A stretch of DNA of 13,865 nt from an uncultured Steroidobacter sp. (GCA_946478975.1 CAMLEO010000196.1:1-13865), one strand, 5' to 3'; counted from the first letter of the stretch, positions 1 to 8,030 are shown. Numbers and translations are program-made. The notes: generated from the sequence alone by a model not told the origin.

Positions 1-1986
1 TTCGGCATGGTGCTCGCCATCGGCATCGTGGTCGACGACGCGATCGTGGTGCTGGAAAACGTCGAGCGCATCATGACGACCGAGAATCTCTCGGCACCGG
101 TCGCCACCATGAAAGCGATGGAAGAGGTGACGCGGCCGGTGATCGCGATCGTGCTGGTGCTGACGGCGGTGTTCCTCCCAGTCGCATTCCTGGGCGGCCT
201 GGTCGGCGAAATGTATCGACAGTTCGCAGTCACGATTGCGGTGTCGGTCGTGATCTCCGGCTTCGTCGCGCTGACGCTGACGCCGGCGTTGTGCGCGCTA
301 CTGCTCAGTCACGACCACATGGTGAAGAACCGTTTCCTGCAGGGCTTCAATCGCTGGTTCGAGCGCATGACGCATCGGTATGAGACCGGCGTGCGCTTCG
401 TGATGAAGCGCAGCCTGCTCGCAGCGGGCGTGTTCGTCGCGATGGTGCTGGCGACCATCGGCCTGTTCCGCATGATTCCGACCTCGCTCGCGCCGTCGGA
501 AGATCAGGGCTACGTGTTCGTGATCGGCTTCCTGCAGGACGCGGCGTCGCTCGATCGCACCACGCGCTCCATCGAGACAGTTGCGAATGAAGTCAGCCAC
601 CATCCGGCCGTCGCGAACACCGTGGCGGTGATGGGTTTGGATCCGCTCACGTTCGCGTTCAAGACCAACGCCGGCATCATCTGGCTGCCGATGAAGCCGT
701 GGGACGAGCGCAAGAGCGACGATCTCTCGCCGAAAGCGCTGGTCGGTGCGGTGTACGGCGCCGGCGCGAAGGTCAAGGACGGCTTCTTCTTTGCCGTCGA
801 GCCGCCGCCGATCGAAGGTTTGTCGATGACGGGCGGTTTCGAGGCATACATCCAGTCCCGCGGCAGCGGCTCGATCAAAGATCTGGAAGGCGTGACGCAG
901 AAGTTCGTTGCTGCCGCGGCCAAGCGTAAAGAGCTGGCCGGCACGCAGACGACGTTCAGCGCCAGCGTGCCCCAGATGCGCATCGATCTGGATCGCGAAA
1001 AGGCGATGACGCTTGGCGTGGAAGTGGGCCAGGTGTTCGAAACATTGCAGAGCACGTTCGGTGCGCTGTACGTGAACGACTTCAATCGCAACGGCCGCGT
1101 GTATCAGGTGCAGTTGCAATCGGAGCCGCGGTTCCGTGCGTATCCCGAAGATATTCGCAACGTGTATGTGCGCTCGAAGGCCGGCAGCCTGGTGCCGCTG
1201 ACGGCGATTGCCAGCATTCGCGAAGTGCCGGGCGCTGAAATCGTCGAACGTTTCAATGCGTTCAATGCCGCCAAGATCATGGGCGGCGCGGCGCCGGGCT
1301 ACAGCTCGGGCGATGCGATTCGTGCGATCGAAGAAGTCGCAGCGGAAGCGTTGCCGCAGGGTTATGCGCTCGCGTTCACGGGCACGGCGTATCAGGAAAA
1401 GGTGAGCGGCGGCGCCTCGAACGGCGTGTATCTGCTCGGCGTGTTGATGGTGTTCCTGATTCTTGCCGCGCAGTTCGAACGTTGGACGTTGCCGGTGGCG
1501 GTGATTCTGGCGGTGCCGTTCGCGGCGTTCGGCGGCTTCCTCGCCGTGTTCGCGCGTGGCCTGGCGAACGACATTTATTTCCAGATCGGCATGCTGACGC
1601 TGATCGGTCTCGCGGCCAAGAACGCGATTCTGATCGTCGAATTCGCGCTGATGAAATATCACGAAGGCATGCGCCTGATGGATGCGGCGATCGAAGGGGC
1701 GAAGCTGCGCTTCCGGCCCATCATCATGACGTCGCTGGCGTTGATCTTCGGCGTGCTGCCGCTGGCGATCAGCACCGGTGCCGGCGCGAACAGCCGTCAC
1801 TCGCTCGGCACGAGCGTGATCGGCGGCATGCTGGCGGCGACGTTCATCGCGACGTTGTTCGTGCCGCTGTTCTTCAAATGGATCGCCAGCGCCAAGGGTG
1901 GCGAGGCGTATGACGACGAGCACGGCAAGGGGCACCCGCATGGTGGCACCGAGCCCAAACCGGCTTCGCCGCGCGAGTCGCATTGA
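1..1986 (+). CDS. RND family multidrug efflux permease (AcrB/MexB type, HAE1), 5'-truncated by the window
   Basis: This is the inner-membrane pump of a tripartite efflux system, which exports hydrophobic compounds using the proton gradient. The frame is open from the first base, so the N-terminal part lies outside the window. The 661 visible residues begin in TM4. The paired Asp of the proton relay are at fragment residues 12-13 (bases 34-39), and the TM10 motif GLAAKNAILIVEFA has its Lys at residue 540, matching AcrB D407/D408 and K940. The stretch between is the second periplasmic porter/docking half. From these landmarks the full protein would be about 1,050 residues, the family norm. The end is a short His-rich cytosolic tail (HGKGHPHGG). 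The outer-membrane factor starts 10 bases after the stop, so the two form an operon; the usual membrane-fusion gene should lie upstream. Family assignment is firm; the substrate is unknown. Confidence 0.96.
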   Translation, partial: FGMVLAIGIVVDDAIVVLENVERIMTTENLSAPVATMKAMEEVTRPVIAIVLVLTAVFLPVAFLGGLVGEMYRQFAVTIAVSVVISGFVALTLTPALCALLLSHDHMVKNRFLQGFNRWFERMTHRYETGVRFVMKRSLLAAGVFVAMVLATIGLFRMIPTSLAPSEDQGYVFVIGFLQDAASLDRTTRSIETVANEVSHHPAVANTVAVMGLDPLTFAFKTNAGIIWLPMKPWDERKSDDLSPKALVGAVYGAGAKVKDGFFFAVEPPPIEGLSMTGGFEAYIQSRGSGSIKDLEGVTQKFVAAAAKRKELAGTQTTFSASVPQMRIDLDREKAMTLGVEVGQVFETLQSTFGALYVNDFNRNGRVYQVQLQSEPRFRAYPEDIRNVYVRSKAGSLVPLTAIASIREVPGAEIVERFNAFNAAKIMGGAAPGYSSGDAIRAIEEVAAEALPQGYALAFTGTAYQEKVSGGASNGVYLLGVLMVFLILAAQFERWTLPVAVILAVPFAAFGGFLAVFARGLANDIYFQIGMLTLIGLAAKNAILIVEFALMKYHEGMRLMDAAIEGAKLRFRPIIMTSLALIFGVLPLAISTGAGANSRHSLGTSVIGGMLAATFIATLFVPLFFKWIASAKGGEAYDDEHGKGHPHGGTEPKPASPRESH

Positions 1987-1996
1987 GGTCGACGCA

Positions 1997-3460
1997 ATGA
2001 GCAAACAAGTAACAAAAACCGCAGGCAAGATGGCGCTGGTGGCGGCGATAGCCGCAACCTTGAGTGGCTGCTTTGTTTCCAAAGTCGATCCGCAGAAGCC
2101 CGAACTGCCGCTGCCGGCTGCGCTGCCGGCGGAGGCGGCGCAAACCACGGCGCTGCCCAACCCGTGGTGGACGTTGTTCGGCGACGAGAAGTTGAACGAG
2201 CTGATCGTCGAAGCGCTGAAGCACAACCCGGATGCGCAGATCGCGGCGGCTCGCGTCGCCGAAGCGCGCTCCGTGTTACGCATCAGCAATGCCGACCGGC
2301 TGCCGACGCTGAATCTCGAAGGTAATGCGACGCGCTCCAAGCAAAGTGAGTTGTCGCTGGCGGAACAAGGCCTGGCCGGCGTGCCGGGCCTGGATACGCA
2401 GCAGACAACTTATACGGTGCAGGGCGTGGTCGGTTACGAGGTCGATCTGTGGGGCCGTTATCAGCGCGCTTCGGAATCGGCGCGTGCGGTGCTGCTGAAT
2501 TCGGAATATGGCCGGGAAGCGACCAAGCTCAGCCTGACGGGCGAGGTTGCGCGAGGTTATTTCTCGTTGATCGCAGCGGCCGAGCAGCTCGCTCGCGGCC
2601 GCGACACTTTGGCCGCGCGTGAAGAGTCGTTGAAGCTCGAAAAGCTGCGCCTGGATTCGGGCGAGAGCGACGAGTTCACATACAAGCGGGCTGAAGCCGA
2701 AGCGGCGGCGACGCGTGTTTCGATGCGTCAGCTCGAAATCCAAGTGGTCACCCGCACCAACGCGCTCGGCATATTGCTCGGCCGTTCGCCGAAAGCACTG
2801 GTCGATGAAGCGATCAGTCTGCAGGGCGTGAGCTTGCCGGCGCCGGTGCAATTGCCGGCGGCGCTGCCGTCAGCGGTGTTGGAACAACGTCCTGACATCG
2901 GCGCAGCGGAAGCGGCGCTCAATGCCTCTGCCGCGGATATTGGCGTTGCGCGAGCGCAGCTGTTTCCGAGCATCAGCATCACCGGTGCGTTCGGCTGGGC
3001 AAGCCCGGAGCTGAGCGATCTGTTCAAAGAACCGGCGAAGGCGTGGTCCGCGAGCGGCGGCTTGCTGCAACCGATCTTCCAGGGCGGCCGCTTGCGAGCG
3101 AATGTTTCTCGCGCCGAGGCAGTTCGTGAACAGCGCAAAGCGGAGTACGCCCGCACGGTGCAGCAGGCGTTCCGTGAAGTGCTGGATGCGCTGCAGAGCC
3201 AGTCGCTGATTGGCGGCGTGCGCGAAGCAAACGATCAGCAGGTGGCCGCGTTGAGCCGTGCAACTCAGCTGGCCGAGCTGCGCTACGGTCAGGGCGACAT
3301 CGCTTATCTCGACCTGCTCGACGTGCGCCGCAGTTTGTATCAGGCGCAGATCGATCTGGTCGCCGCGCAGCGCGATGCGTTGTTGAATGCAGTCAACCTG
3401 GCGCTGGCCGTCGGCGGCGGCATGGGCGATCTCGCCGAGCCGCTCACCGCCCGACGTTGA
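1997..3460 (+). CDS. Efflux outer-membrane lipoprotein, NodT/OprM-type outer membrane factor
   Basis: This is the TolC-like exit channel for the RND pump encoded just upstream; trimers of this family form a barrel plus a periplasmic alpha-helical tunnel. The 487-residue protein has a lipoprotein signal with lipobox LSGC (Cys25), so it should be acylated. Family hallmarks are the early NPWWTLFGDEKLNELI segment (residues 55-70), the VGYEVDLWGR strand (145-154), and the same pattern in the second half (GGLLQPIFQGGRL), reflecting the internal duplication of OMFs. Start choice: the frame is open further upstream into the permease gene, but the ATG at 1997 has GAGG eight bases before it and directly precedes the signal peptide. 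That GAGG overlaps the permease stop codon, which suggests coupled translation. A strong terminator follows 12 bases after the stop. Confidence 0.95.
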   Translation: MSKQVTKTAGKMALVAAIAATLSGCFVSKVDPQKPELPLPAALPAEAAQTTALPNPWWTLFGDEKLNELIVEALKHNPDAQIAAARVAEARSVLRISNADRLPTLNLEGNATRSKQSELSLAEQGLAGVPGLDTQQTTYTVQGVVGYEVDLWGRYQRASESARAVLLNSEYGREATKLSLTGEVARGYFSLIAAAEQLARGRDTLAAREESLKLEKLRLDSGESDEFTYKRAEAEAAATRVSMRQLEIQVVTRTNALGILLGRSPKALVDEAISLQGVSLPAPVQLPAALPSAVLEQRPDIGAAEAALNASAADIGVARAQLFPSISITGAFGWASPELSDLFKEPAKAWSASGGLLQPIFQGGRLRANVSRAEAVREQRKAEYARTVQQAFREVLDALQSQSLIGGVREANDQQVAALSRATQLAELRYGQGDIAYLDLLDVRRSLYQAQIDLVAAQRDALLNAVNLALAVGGGMGDLAEPLTARR

Positions 3461-3796
3461 TCGACAGCTCACAAAGCCGCCCGGTCTTCGCAGGCCGGGC
3501 GGCTTTTTCTTTTGCGCCAAATGATATTCCAATGCACGTCGTGGGCCAGCTCGCGGTCCATCGATACACGCGCAAAAAGGCCTGTTTTCCAGGCTCCAAT
3601 GCAAACAAATACAATGTTTCTGTCTGCGCGCTTGCAAAAAGTACAACCGGGAAATCTCCTAACGTCGGTGTAGTGCGACGAGAGAAAATTTCGAAGCATT
3701 TTTCTGACCGGGACTCGGACCTTTCTTAAATTCGCAAGCGTTGTTTGGTTCGCGCGCTATTCACAGCGCGAGAACATATCGGAAGGGGAAACACGA
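3461..3796 (+). other. 336-base intergenic region with terminator and probable promoter/leader
   Basis: The efflux terminator occupies the first part. The remainder, especially about 3590-3750, is visibly richer in A and T than the flanking genes, as expected of a promoter region for the lipoprotein at 3797. TACAAT at 3610-3615 matches the sigma70 -10 box at five of six positions, but I find no good -35 box at 17 bases, so it is only a candidate. Nearer the gene, CGCGCT (3753-3758) and AGCGCG (3765-3770) form a 6-bp hairpin in the presumed leader. An open frame of 90 codons crosses this region and the terminator, but it has no ribosome binding site or recognisable composition, so I do not call it a gene. 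Confidence 0.5.
3473..3513 (+). terminator. Intrinsic terminator of the efflux operon
   Basis: A perfect 12-bp stem, AAAGCCGCCCGG (3473-3484) pairing with CCGGGCGGCTTT (3495-3506), encloses a 10-base loop. It runs into TTTTTCTTTT on the plus strand. It starts 12 bases after the stop of the outer-membrane factor gene, the usual position for a Rho-independent terminator. No comparable T run follows it on the minus strand, so it acts in one direction. Confidence 0.92.
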
Positions 3797-5308
3797 ATGC
3801 GCGTCATGTCACGGGAGCAGCCCTCTCGTTCAGAATCGATTCGGCGATGCGGCTGGGCCGTGCTCAGCACGACATCATTATTGGCATTGGCAGCGTGCGG
3901 CGGCGGCGGGGGCTCTGATAAGTCAAACTCGCCTGCGAATCCGCCACCGGCGGCAACCAACAATCCGCCGACGGCGCAGGCCGGCACCGATCAAACAATC
4001 GAGTGGCCGACTGCAACCGCGCAGTTGACCGGCTCCGGCACCGATCCCGATTCGGGCCAGACGTTGACCTATGCATGGACGGGTCCGTCGGGTGTGACAT
4101 TCAGCGCCGCGAACGCGGCTGCGACCAATGTGACTTTGCCAGGGACCGGCAGCTATACGCTCACATTGACGGTCGGCGACGGCACGACGACCGCGGCCGA
4201 TACAGTTGTGGTCACGGTGAGTCCGGCGGTCTATCCCGCTTCCGATCTCAGCAACGATCAGCCCGATCACGGCTGGACGCGCGTCGCCGCAGCTGATGTC
4301 GGCATGAATGAAGCTGCGCTGGTCGAAGCGGAGAACTATGCGTTGACCGGCGGCGGCTCCGGCATGATCGTGCGCAAAGGCAGGCTGGTGCGCGCATGGG
4401 GCAATATCGAGCAGCGTTTCGATATGAAGTCCACGACCAAATCGATCGGCGGCATGGCGCTCGGTCTCGCGCTCGACAGCAACTCGGTGGCGCTGACCGA
4501 TATGGCGCAAACCAAGCTGGCGACGGTCGGCAATCCCACCGCCAATCATCCGGAATGGCTGCCGCAGATCACTGTGCAGCAGCTCGCCACGCACACCGCG
4601 GGCTTCGCCAAGCCGGGCGGCTATGTCGATCAGTTGTATCAGCCGGGCACGACCTGGTCCTATTCGGACGCCGGTTTGAACTGGCTGGCCGAACTGCTGA
4701 CCACAGTGTTGAACGAAGATCTGTCGTCACGTCTCAGAACGCAGGTGTGGACGGTGCTGGGCGTGAACGCCACCGAGGGCGGCACGCAGAACTCCGACGG
4801 TCCTGCGACTTCCGATATTCACTGGCGCAATAACGTGCTGCGGCCGACTTCCACTTCTCGCGAACTGGCGTCGGGCATTTATGCGAACACCAACGCCATG
4901 GCGCGCGTCGGCCTGCTGTTCCTGCGCAAAGGCATGTGGGGCGACAACCGCATTCTTTCGGAATCGTTCGTGAACACGGTGGCCACACCGCCGGCCGCGA
5001 ATGCCAATCTCACCAACGCCGATCCGGCCAACTTCCCTGGCGCCACCACCAACTACGGAATGCTCTGGTGGACCAATGCGGGCGGCCTGCTGCCGAATGT
5101 GCCGAAGGACGCCTTCTGGGCCTGGGGCCTCGGCGACAGCCTGATCGTGGTGATTCCGAGCCTGGACATCGTTGCGGTCCGGGCCGGCCCGCAGGCGGCG
5201 GTGAATTCCTCGCCGGGCGCTCGCGTGTGGAACGACGACGATTGGAATGGCGATTACACGGTGCTGGCACCGTTCCTGGATCCGATCGTGCGTTCTGTGA
5301 CTCCTTGA
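3797..5308 (+). CDS. Lipoprotein with PKD/REJ-like domain fused to class C beta-lactamase-type serine hydrolase
   Basis: This is a 503-residue envelope protein. Residues 1-34 form a lipoprotein signal ending in lipobox LAAC (Cys34), followed by a Gly/Ser/Pro/Asn linker. Residues 57-142 look like an immunoglobulin-fold PKD/REJ domain (AQAGTDQT, GTDPDSGQTLTYAWTGPSG, YTLTLTVGDG). From about 160 to the end is a PF00144-type serine hydrolase domain: S212-T-T-K215 is the SxxK nucleophile motif, Y289-S-D291 stands where YxN is expected (Asn replaced by Asp), HTAGF lies at 266-270, and WGLGD (443-447) is in the region of the third KTG/HxG motif. The family includes esterases, D-aminopeptidases, amide hydrolases and beta-lactamases, so the substrate cannot be named. 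AAGGGGA lies seven bases before the ATG. The PKD domain suggests surface or polymer attachment; that part is inference. Confidence 0.88.
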   Translation: MRVMSREQPSRSESIRRCGWAVLSTTSLLALAACGGGGGSDKSNSPANPPPAATNNPPTAQAGTDQTIEWPTATAQLTGSGTDPDSGQTLTYAWTGPSGVTFSAANAAATNVTLPGTGSYTLTLTVGDGTTTAADTVVVTVSPAVYPASDLSNDQPDHGWTRVAAADVGMNEAALVEAENYALTGGGSGMIVRKGRLVRAWGNIEQRFDMKSTTKSIGGMALGLALDSNSVALTDMAQTKLATVGNPTANHPEWLPQITVQQLATHTAGFAKPGGYVDQLYQPGTTWSYSDAGLNWLAELLTTVLNEDLSSRLRTQVWTVLGVNATEGGTQNSDGPATSDIHWRNNVLRPTSTSRELASGIYANTNAMARVGLLFLRKGMWGDNRILSESFVNTVATPPAANANLTNADPANFPGATTNYGMLWWTNAGGLLPNVPKDAFWAWGLGDSLIVVIPSLDIVAVRAGPQAAVNSSPGARVWNDDDWNGDYTVLAPFLDPIVRSVTP

Positions 5309-5323
5309 TCGTACGACGGCCTG

Positions 5324-5362
5324 CGGGTCGGGCGGCAAGGGTTAATCCTGCCGCCTGACCCG
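5324..5362 (+). other. Long hairpin downstream of the PKD-serine hydrolase gene
   Basis: CGGGTCGGGCGGCA (5324-5337) pairs with TGCCGCCTGACCCG (5349-5362): 14 bp with one G-T position. GG/CC can extend it across a single bulged A, leaving a 6-base loop. It begins 15 bases after the stop. No T run follows, so a classical intrinsic terminator is unlikely. It could stabilise the upstream mRNA 3' end, serve as a weak terminator, or belong to the leader of the next gene, whose own hairpin begins three bases later. Confidence 0.6.
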
Positions 5363-5364
5363 AT

Positions 5365-5381
5365 CCCTCCTTCGAGGAGGG
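5365..5381 (+). promoter_or_regulatory. Hairpin masking the Shine-Dalgarno of the gene at 5387
   Basis: CCCTCCT (5365-5371) is the exact reverse complement of AGGAGGG (5375-5381), with TCG between them. AGGAGGG is a near-perfect ribosome binding site ending five bases before the ATG at 5387. Its anti-Shine-Dalgarno partner sits directly upstream, so the mRNA can fold to hide the site. The complementarity is directly visible; that it regulates translation is inference. Confidence 0.6.
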
Positions 5382-5386
5382 CAATC

Positions 5387-5767
5387 ATGGCCGACGACTG
5401 CTATTTCCTGCCGGAAGACGCGCCGCTCGATCCACAGGCGGACGGCGCGCAAGACACCTTAGCCACCCCCGAGCAATGGGCTGCGATGACCTTCGCGCCC
5501 GTAATCATCGACGCCGGCAAATTCGGCCCCGGTTGGGACCAAACGCGTGGCGCGATCGCGCGCACGGCGATCGCGTTGTTACGTTTCGACGACCAGGCGC
5601 TGACGCGTCACTTTCAATCCGAGCCCGAGGCATTAAGTCGCGTGCTGGACGTGCACGCCGGTTTGCAACAGGAGATCGAATATCTCAAGACGCACATCGA
5701 GGCGCTGGAGATGACGGCGACGCGGCTGTTGTGTGTCGCTTCACGCTGCGCCGAGCAGCAGTCTTGA
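5387..5767 (+). CDS. Small hypothetical protein, 126 residues
   Basis: I do not recognise a family. The start is secure: a very strong AGGAGGG site stands five bases before the ATG. There is no signal peptide or membrane segment, so it should be cytosolic. The N-terminus is acidic and Pro/Asp-rich (residues 8-30). The middle holds TFAPVIIDAGKFGPGWDQTRGAIART (35-60, quoted by position: PVII at 38-41, GPGWDQ at 47-52). The C-terminal third (about 83-115) is a likely amphipathic helix or short coiled coil (LQQEIEYLKTHIEALEMTATRL). Cys at 5, 116 and 121 show no metal-binding spacing. It lies 78 bases after the serine hydrolase gene and 130 before the membrane-SRPBCC gene, all on the same strand, but the hairpins between suggest separate control. 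Composition and codon use match the neighbours, supporting a real gene. Confidence 0.72.
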   Translation: MADDCYFLPEDAPLDPQADGAQDTLATPEQWAAMTFAPVIIDAGKFGPGWDQTRGAIARTAIALLRFDDQALTRHFQSEPEALSRVLDVHAGLQQEIEYLKTHIEALEMTATRLLCVASRCAEQQS

Positions 5768-5897
5768 TGTTGGTCAGGGGGCGCTTTTCACGCGTCCTTC
5801 CCTCGTCGATCGTTTCGTCGATTTCACCCGTTTCTGCGAGTTGAGAACCCCGTCGGCGCTGGGCAAGCTTGTCACCAAAGAGTGACGGAGCGCGGCC

Positions 5898-6887
5898 ATG
5901 CAGCCACAGACGCAAATCGACAATCAGAAGATGCTGCCGTATGCGAACTGGTGGCCGATCATCGGCGGCGCCCTGTTCGGCATAGCGCTCCGGCTCGTGT
6001 ACTTTGGCGGTGCGAAGGGTCCTTATGCCCCGATGATGGGTGCTTTCATCTATCTCGCGCCGTTCGCCGTCGGCGCGGTCACCGTGTATCTCGCCGAACG
6101 ACGAGTCCGGCGCAGCTGGGGTTACTACCTCGCCGCGGGCTTCGGTTCGACTGCGCTGTTCGTGATCGGCACGCTGCTGATCATGGTCGAAGGCTGGATC
6201 TGCGTGATCGTGATCCTGCCGCTGTTCGCCGGCATCGGCATGTTCGGCGGGCTGGCGATGGGCATCGTCTGCCGGCTCACCAAGTGGCCCAAACAAACGG
6301 TCTACAGCCTGGCGCTGCTACCGCTGTTGATGGGTGCAATCGAGCCAACCGCAAATCTGCCGACGCGTCTGCGCACGATCGAGCGCACGGTGATCATCGA
6401 TGCCCCGCGCGAAGTGATCTGGGATCAGATCATGAACGTTCGCGACATCCGTCCTGAGGAGGTCGAGGACGGCATCGCCTTTCGCATCGGCGCGCCGCCG
6501 CCGCTGTCCGCGTTGAGCGGCGAGCAGGCGGGGCAGCGCGGGCGGCGCATCTCGATGAGCAAGCACGTCTATTTCGACCAGATCGAGCAGGAGCGGCGCG
6601 AGCACGAATACATTCGCTGGTCGCAGCGTTTCTATCCGGATTCGTTTCCGCCGGGCTCGTTCGACGAGCACGTCGTCATGGGCGGCGAATATTTCGACAT
6701 CGACTCGATTTCATACACGCTCACGCCGCAAGGGCGGGGGACGCAGATGAAGATGTCGATGCACTATCGAGTGAGCACGCGCTTCAACTGGTACGCGGAC
6801 CCGGTGGCCCGGCTCGTGCTCGGCAATGCCGAAGAAGTGCTGTTGGGAATGTATCGACAGCGCTCGGAAGCGCGGGCTGCCGGCTGA
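5898..6887 (+). CDS. Multi-pass membrane protein with C-terminal SRPBCC-like domain
   Basis: This 329-residue protein has two parts. Residues 18-150 hold about five hydrophobic segments (roughly 18-38, 45-66, 75-97, 100-126 and 133-150), separated by short charged loops such as AERRVRRS. Residues 158-320 are soluble and resemble an SRPBCC/polyketide-cyclase-type ligand-binding fold: the opening IERTVIIDAPREVIWDQI is typical of its first strand and helix, and SYTLTPQGRGTQMKMSMHYRV of its late strands. Positive residues flanking the segments fit the C-terminal domain lying in the cytosol, but topology is uncertain. The start is supported by GGAG seven bases before the ATG. The stop is directly adjacent to the stop of the convergent gene, with no base between. 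The domain call is from pattern alone. A hydrophobic-ligand binding or sensing role is inference. Confidence 0.78.
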   Translation: MQPQTQIDNQKMLPYANWWPIIGGALFGIALRLVYFGGAKGPYAPMMGAFIYLAPFAVGAVTVYLAERRVRRSWGYYLAAGFGSTALFVIGTLLIMVEGWICVIVILPLFAGIGMFGGLAMGIVCRLTKWPKQTVYSLALLPLLMGAIEPTANLPTRLRTIERTVIIDAPREVIWDQIMNVRDIRPEEVEDGIAFRIGAPPPLSALSGEQAGQRGRRISMSKHVYFDQIEQERREHEYIRWSQRFYPDSFPPGSFDEHVVMGGEYFDIDSISYTLTPQGRGTQMKMSMHYRVSTRFNWYADPVARLVLGNAEEVLLGMYRQRSEARAAG

Positions 6888-8030
6888 TTATCGATGCTGG
6901 CGCCGGCGGCGGATCATGCTCACGATCGAACCGATCAGCACCAGCACGACCGCCGCGACTCCACCCATCAACCACGGCGAGTTGAAGCGTAGTAACAGCG
7001 GCGGCTGAGGTGTGACGTAAGAGCCGGTCTCGAGCACCGACTCGATCAATTTACGAATCTCTCCTCGCGGCGTCGTTTCGCCGTTGGACAAGATCACAAT
7101 CGCGCGGCGCTGCTGAGGATACAGCGTGATCGATGTGGTGAAGCCGTGCTCCTGGCCGTAGTGCTGCGGCAGCCAGCCGTCGCCGCGTTTTTCCAATTGC
7201 CAGCCCAGGCCCATCGCCATGCCTTCCCGGCTGCGGTCGGGCCGATGTTGAAACATCGCTTCGTACGAGCTTGCAGAGAGCAGCGCCGGATCGCGATTCA
7301 CGTGCAGCGCCGCCCAGCGCGTCATGTCGTTGATGCTGGAGTTGAGCCCGGAACTCGGCATCGTCGCGCGATCGTCCGGATACTCGGCGGCGCGGCTGAC
7401 GAATACTTTGCCGGTGTGAGGCCAGGCGACGTCGCCTTCCTGTTTCGGCACATCGAACGTGCTTTCGTGCAGGCCCGCCTTGTTCAGCACCGCGTCCTGG
7501 ATGTAGCTCGGATATTTGCTGCCGGTGATGGACTCGATCGCCGCACCGAGCAGATTGAAGTCCGCGTCGCCCTCGTTCGGCTCCGCGCCCTGCGTGAGCA
7601 GGTGAGTGACAGTGATGGAAGAATTCGCGAACGTGGGCACGTACTGCGTGATCGGCGCGTCGAGCGCGAGCTGCTGCTGCTCGGTCAACTGCATCAGCGC
7701 GGCGGTCGTGAATGTCTTGGTCAGCGATGCGACGTGAAACGACGTGTGCACAGTGACCGGCTCGCCGGTCTCCAGGTCCCGCACACCGAATGCCCGCACA
7801 TACACCGGCTCGCCGTTTTCGACGATGCCGATGGCCATGCCGGGAATCGAAAACGACTGGCGCACGCGTTCCAGCGAACCGTCCAGCACATACGTCGCGT
7901 CGCGCGGCAGCTTCGGCAATGGATCTTCAGGCCTGGCGTCGGCACCGCCTTCGGAGGTCTGCGCGTGCGCGCCGGCCGCTGTGACGAGCACAGCGAACAT
8001 CAGCAATTTGGCGGCCGGGCAGCTCTGCAT
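6888..8030 (-). CDS. Membrane-anchored class C beta-lactamase-like serine hydrolase with altered active site
   Basis: This is a 380-residue PF00144-type protein. It has a Sec signal (cleavage probably AHA|Q, residues 21-24), a hydrolase domain, and a C-terminal membrane helix (about 352-373) ending in RRRRQHR, so the domain should sit in the periplasm, anchored to the inner membrane. The SxxK nucleophile is S102-L-T-K105, and a late HxG motif is H290-Y-G292. The second catalytic motif (YxN) is absent: the usual long stretch between HLLT (143-146) and LLG (160-162) is shortened to 13 residues with no Tyr. The start at 8030 is preferred because it opens the signal peptide; an in-frame ATG at 8285 would run back into the LacI gene and adds nonsense sequence. 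Only a weak CGGA precedes the start. It follows the LacI gene by 68 bases and may be its target. Confidence 0.87.
   Translation of the reverse strand: MQSCPAAKLLMFAVLVTAAGAHAQTSEGGADARPEDPLPKLPRDATYVLDGSLERVRQSFSIPGMAIGIVENGEPVYVRAFGVRDLETGEPVTVHTSFHVASLTKTFTTAALMQLTEQQQLALDAPITQYVPTFANSSITVTHLLTQGAEPNEGDADFNLLGAAIESITGSKYPSYIQDAVLNKAGLHESTFDVPKQEGDVAWPHTGKVFVSRAAEYPDDRATMPSSGLNSSINDMTRWAALHVNRDPALLSASSYEAMFQHRPDRSREGMAMGLGWQLEKRGDGWLPQHYGQEHGFTTSITLYPQQRRAIVILSNGETTPRGEIRKLIESVLETGSYVTPQPPLLLRFNSPWLMGGVAAVVLVLIGSIVSMIRRRRQHR

Noticed and set aside
298..2340. Very long open frame (680 codons) on the minus strand, antisense to the RND permease and outer-membrane factor
   Set aside because: The product is full of Arg, His, Ala and Gln with no domain, as expected when a GC-rich gene is read antisense; the plus-strand genes are unmistakable.
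3457..3729. 90-codon frame in the gap after the efflux operon
   Set aside because: It overlaps the terminator and the outer-membrane factor stop, has no ribosome binding site, and its product has no recognisable pattern.
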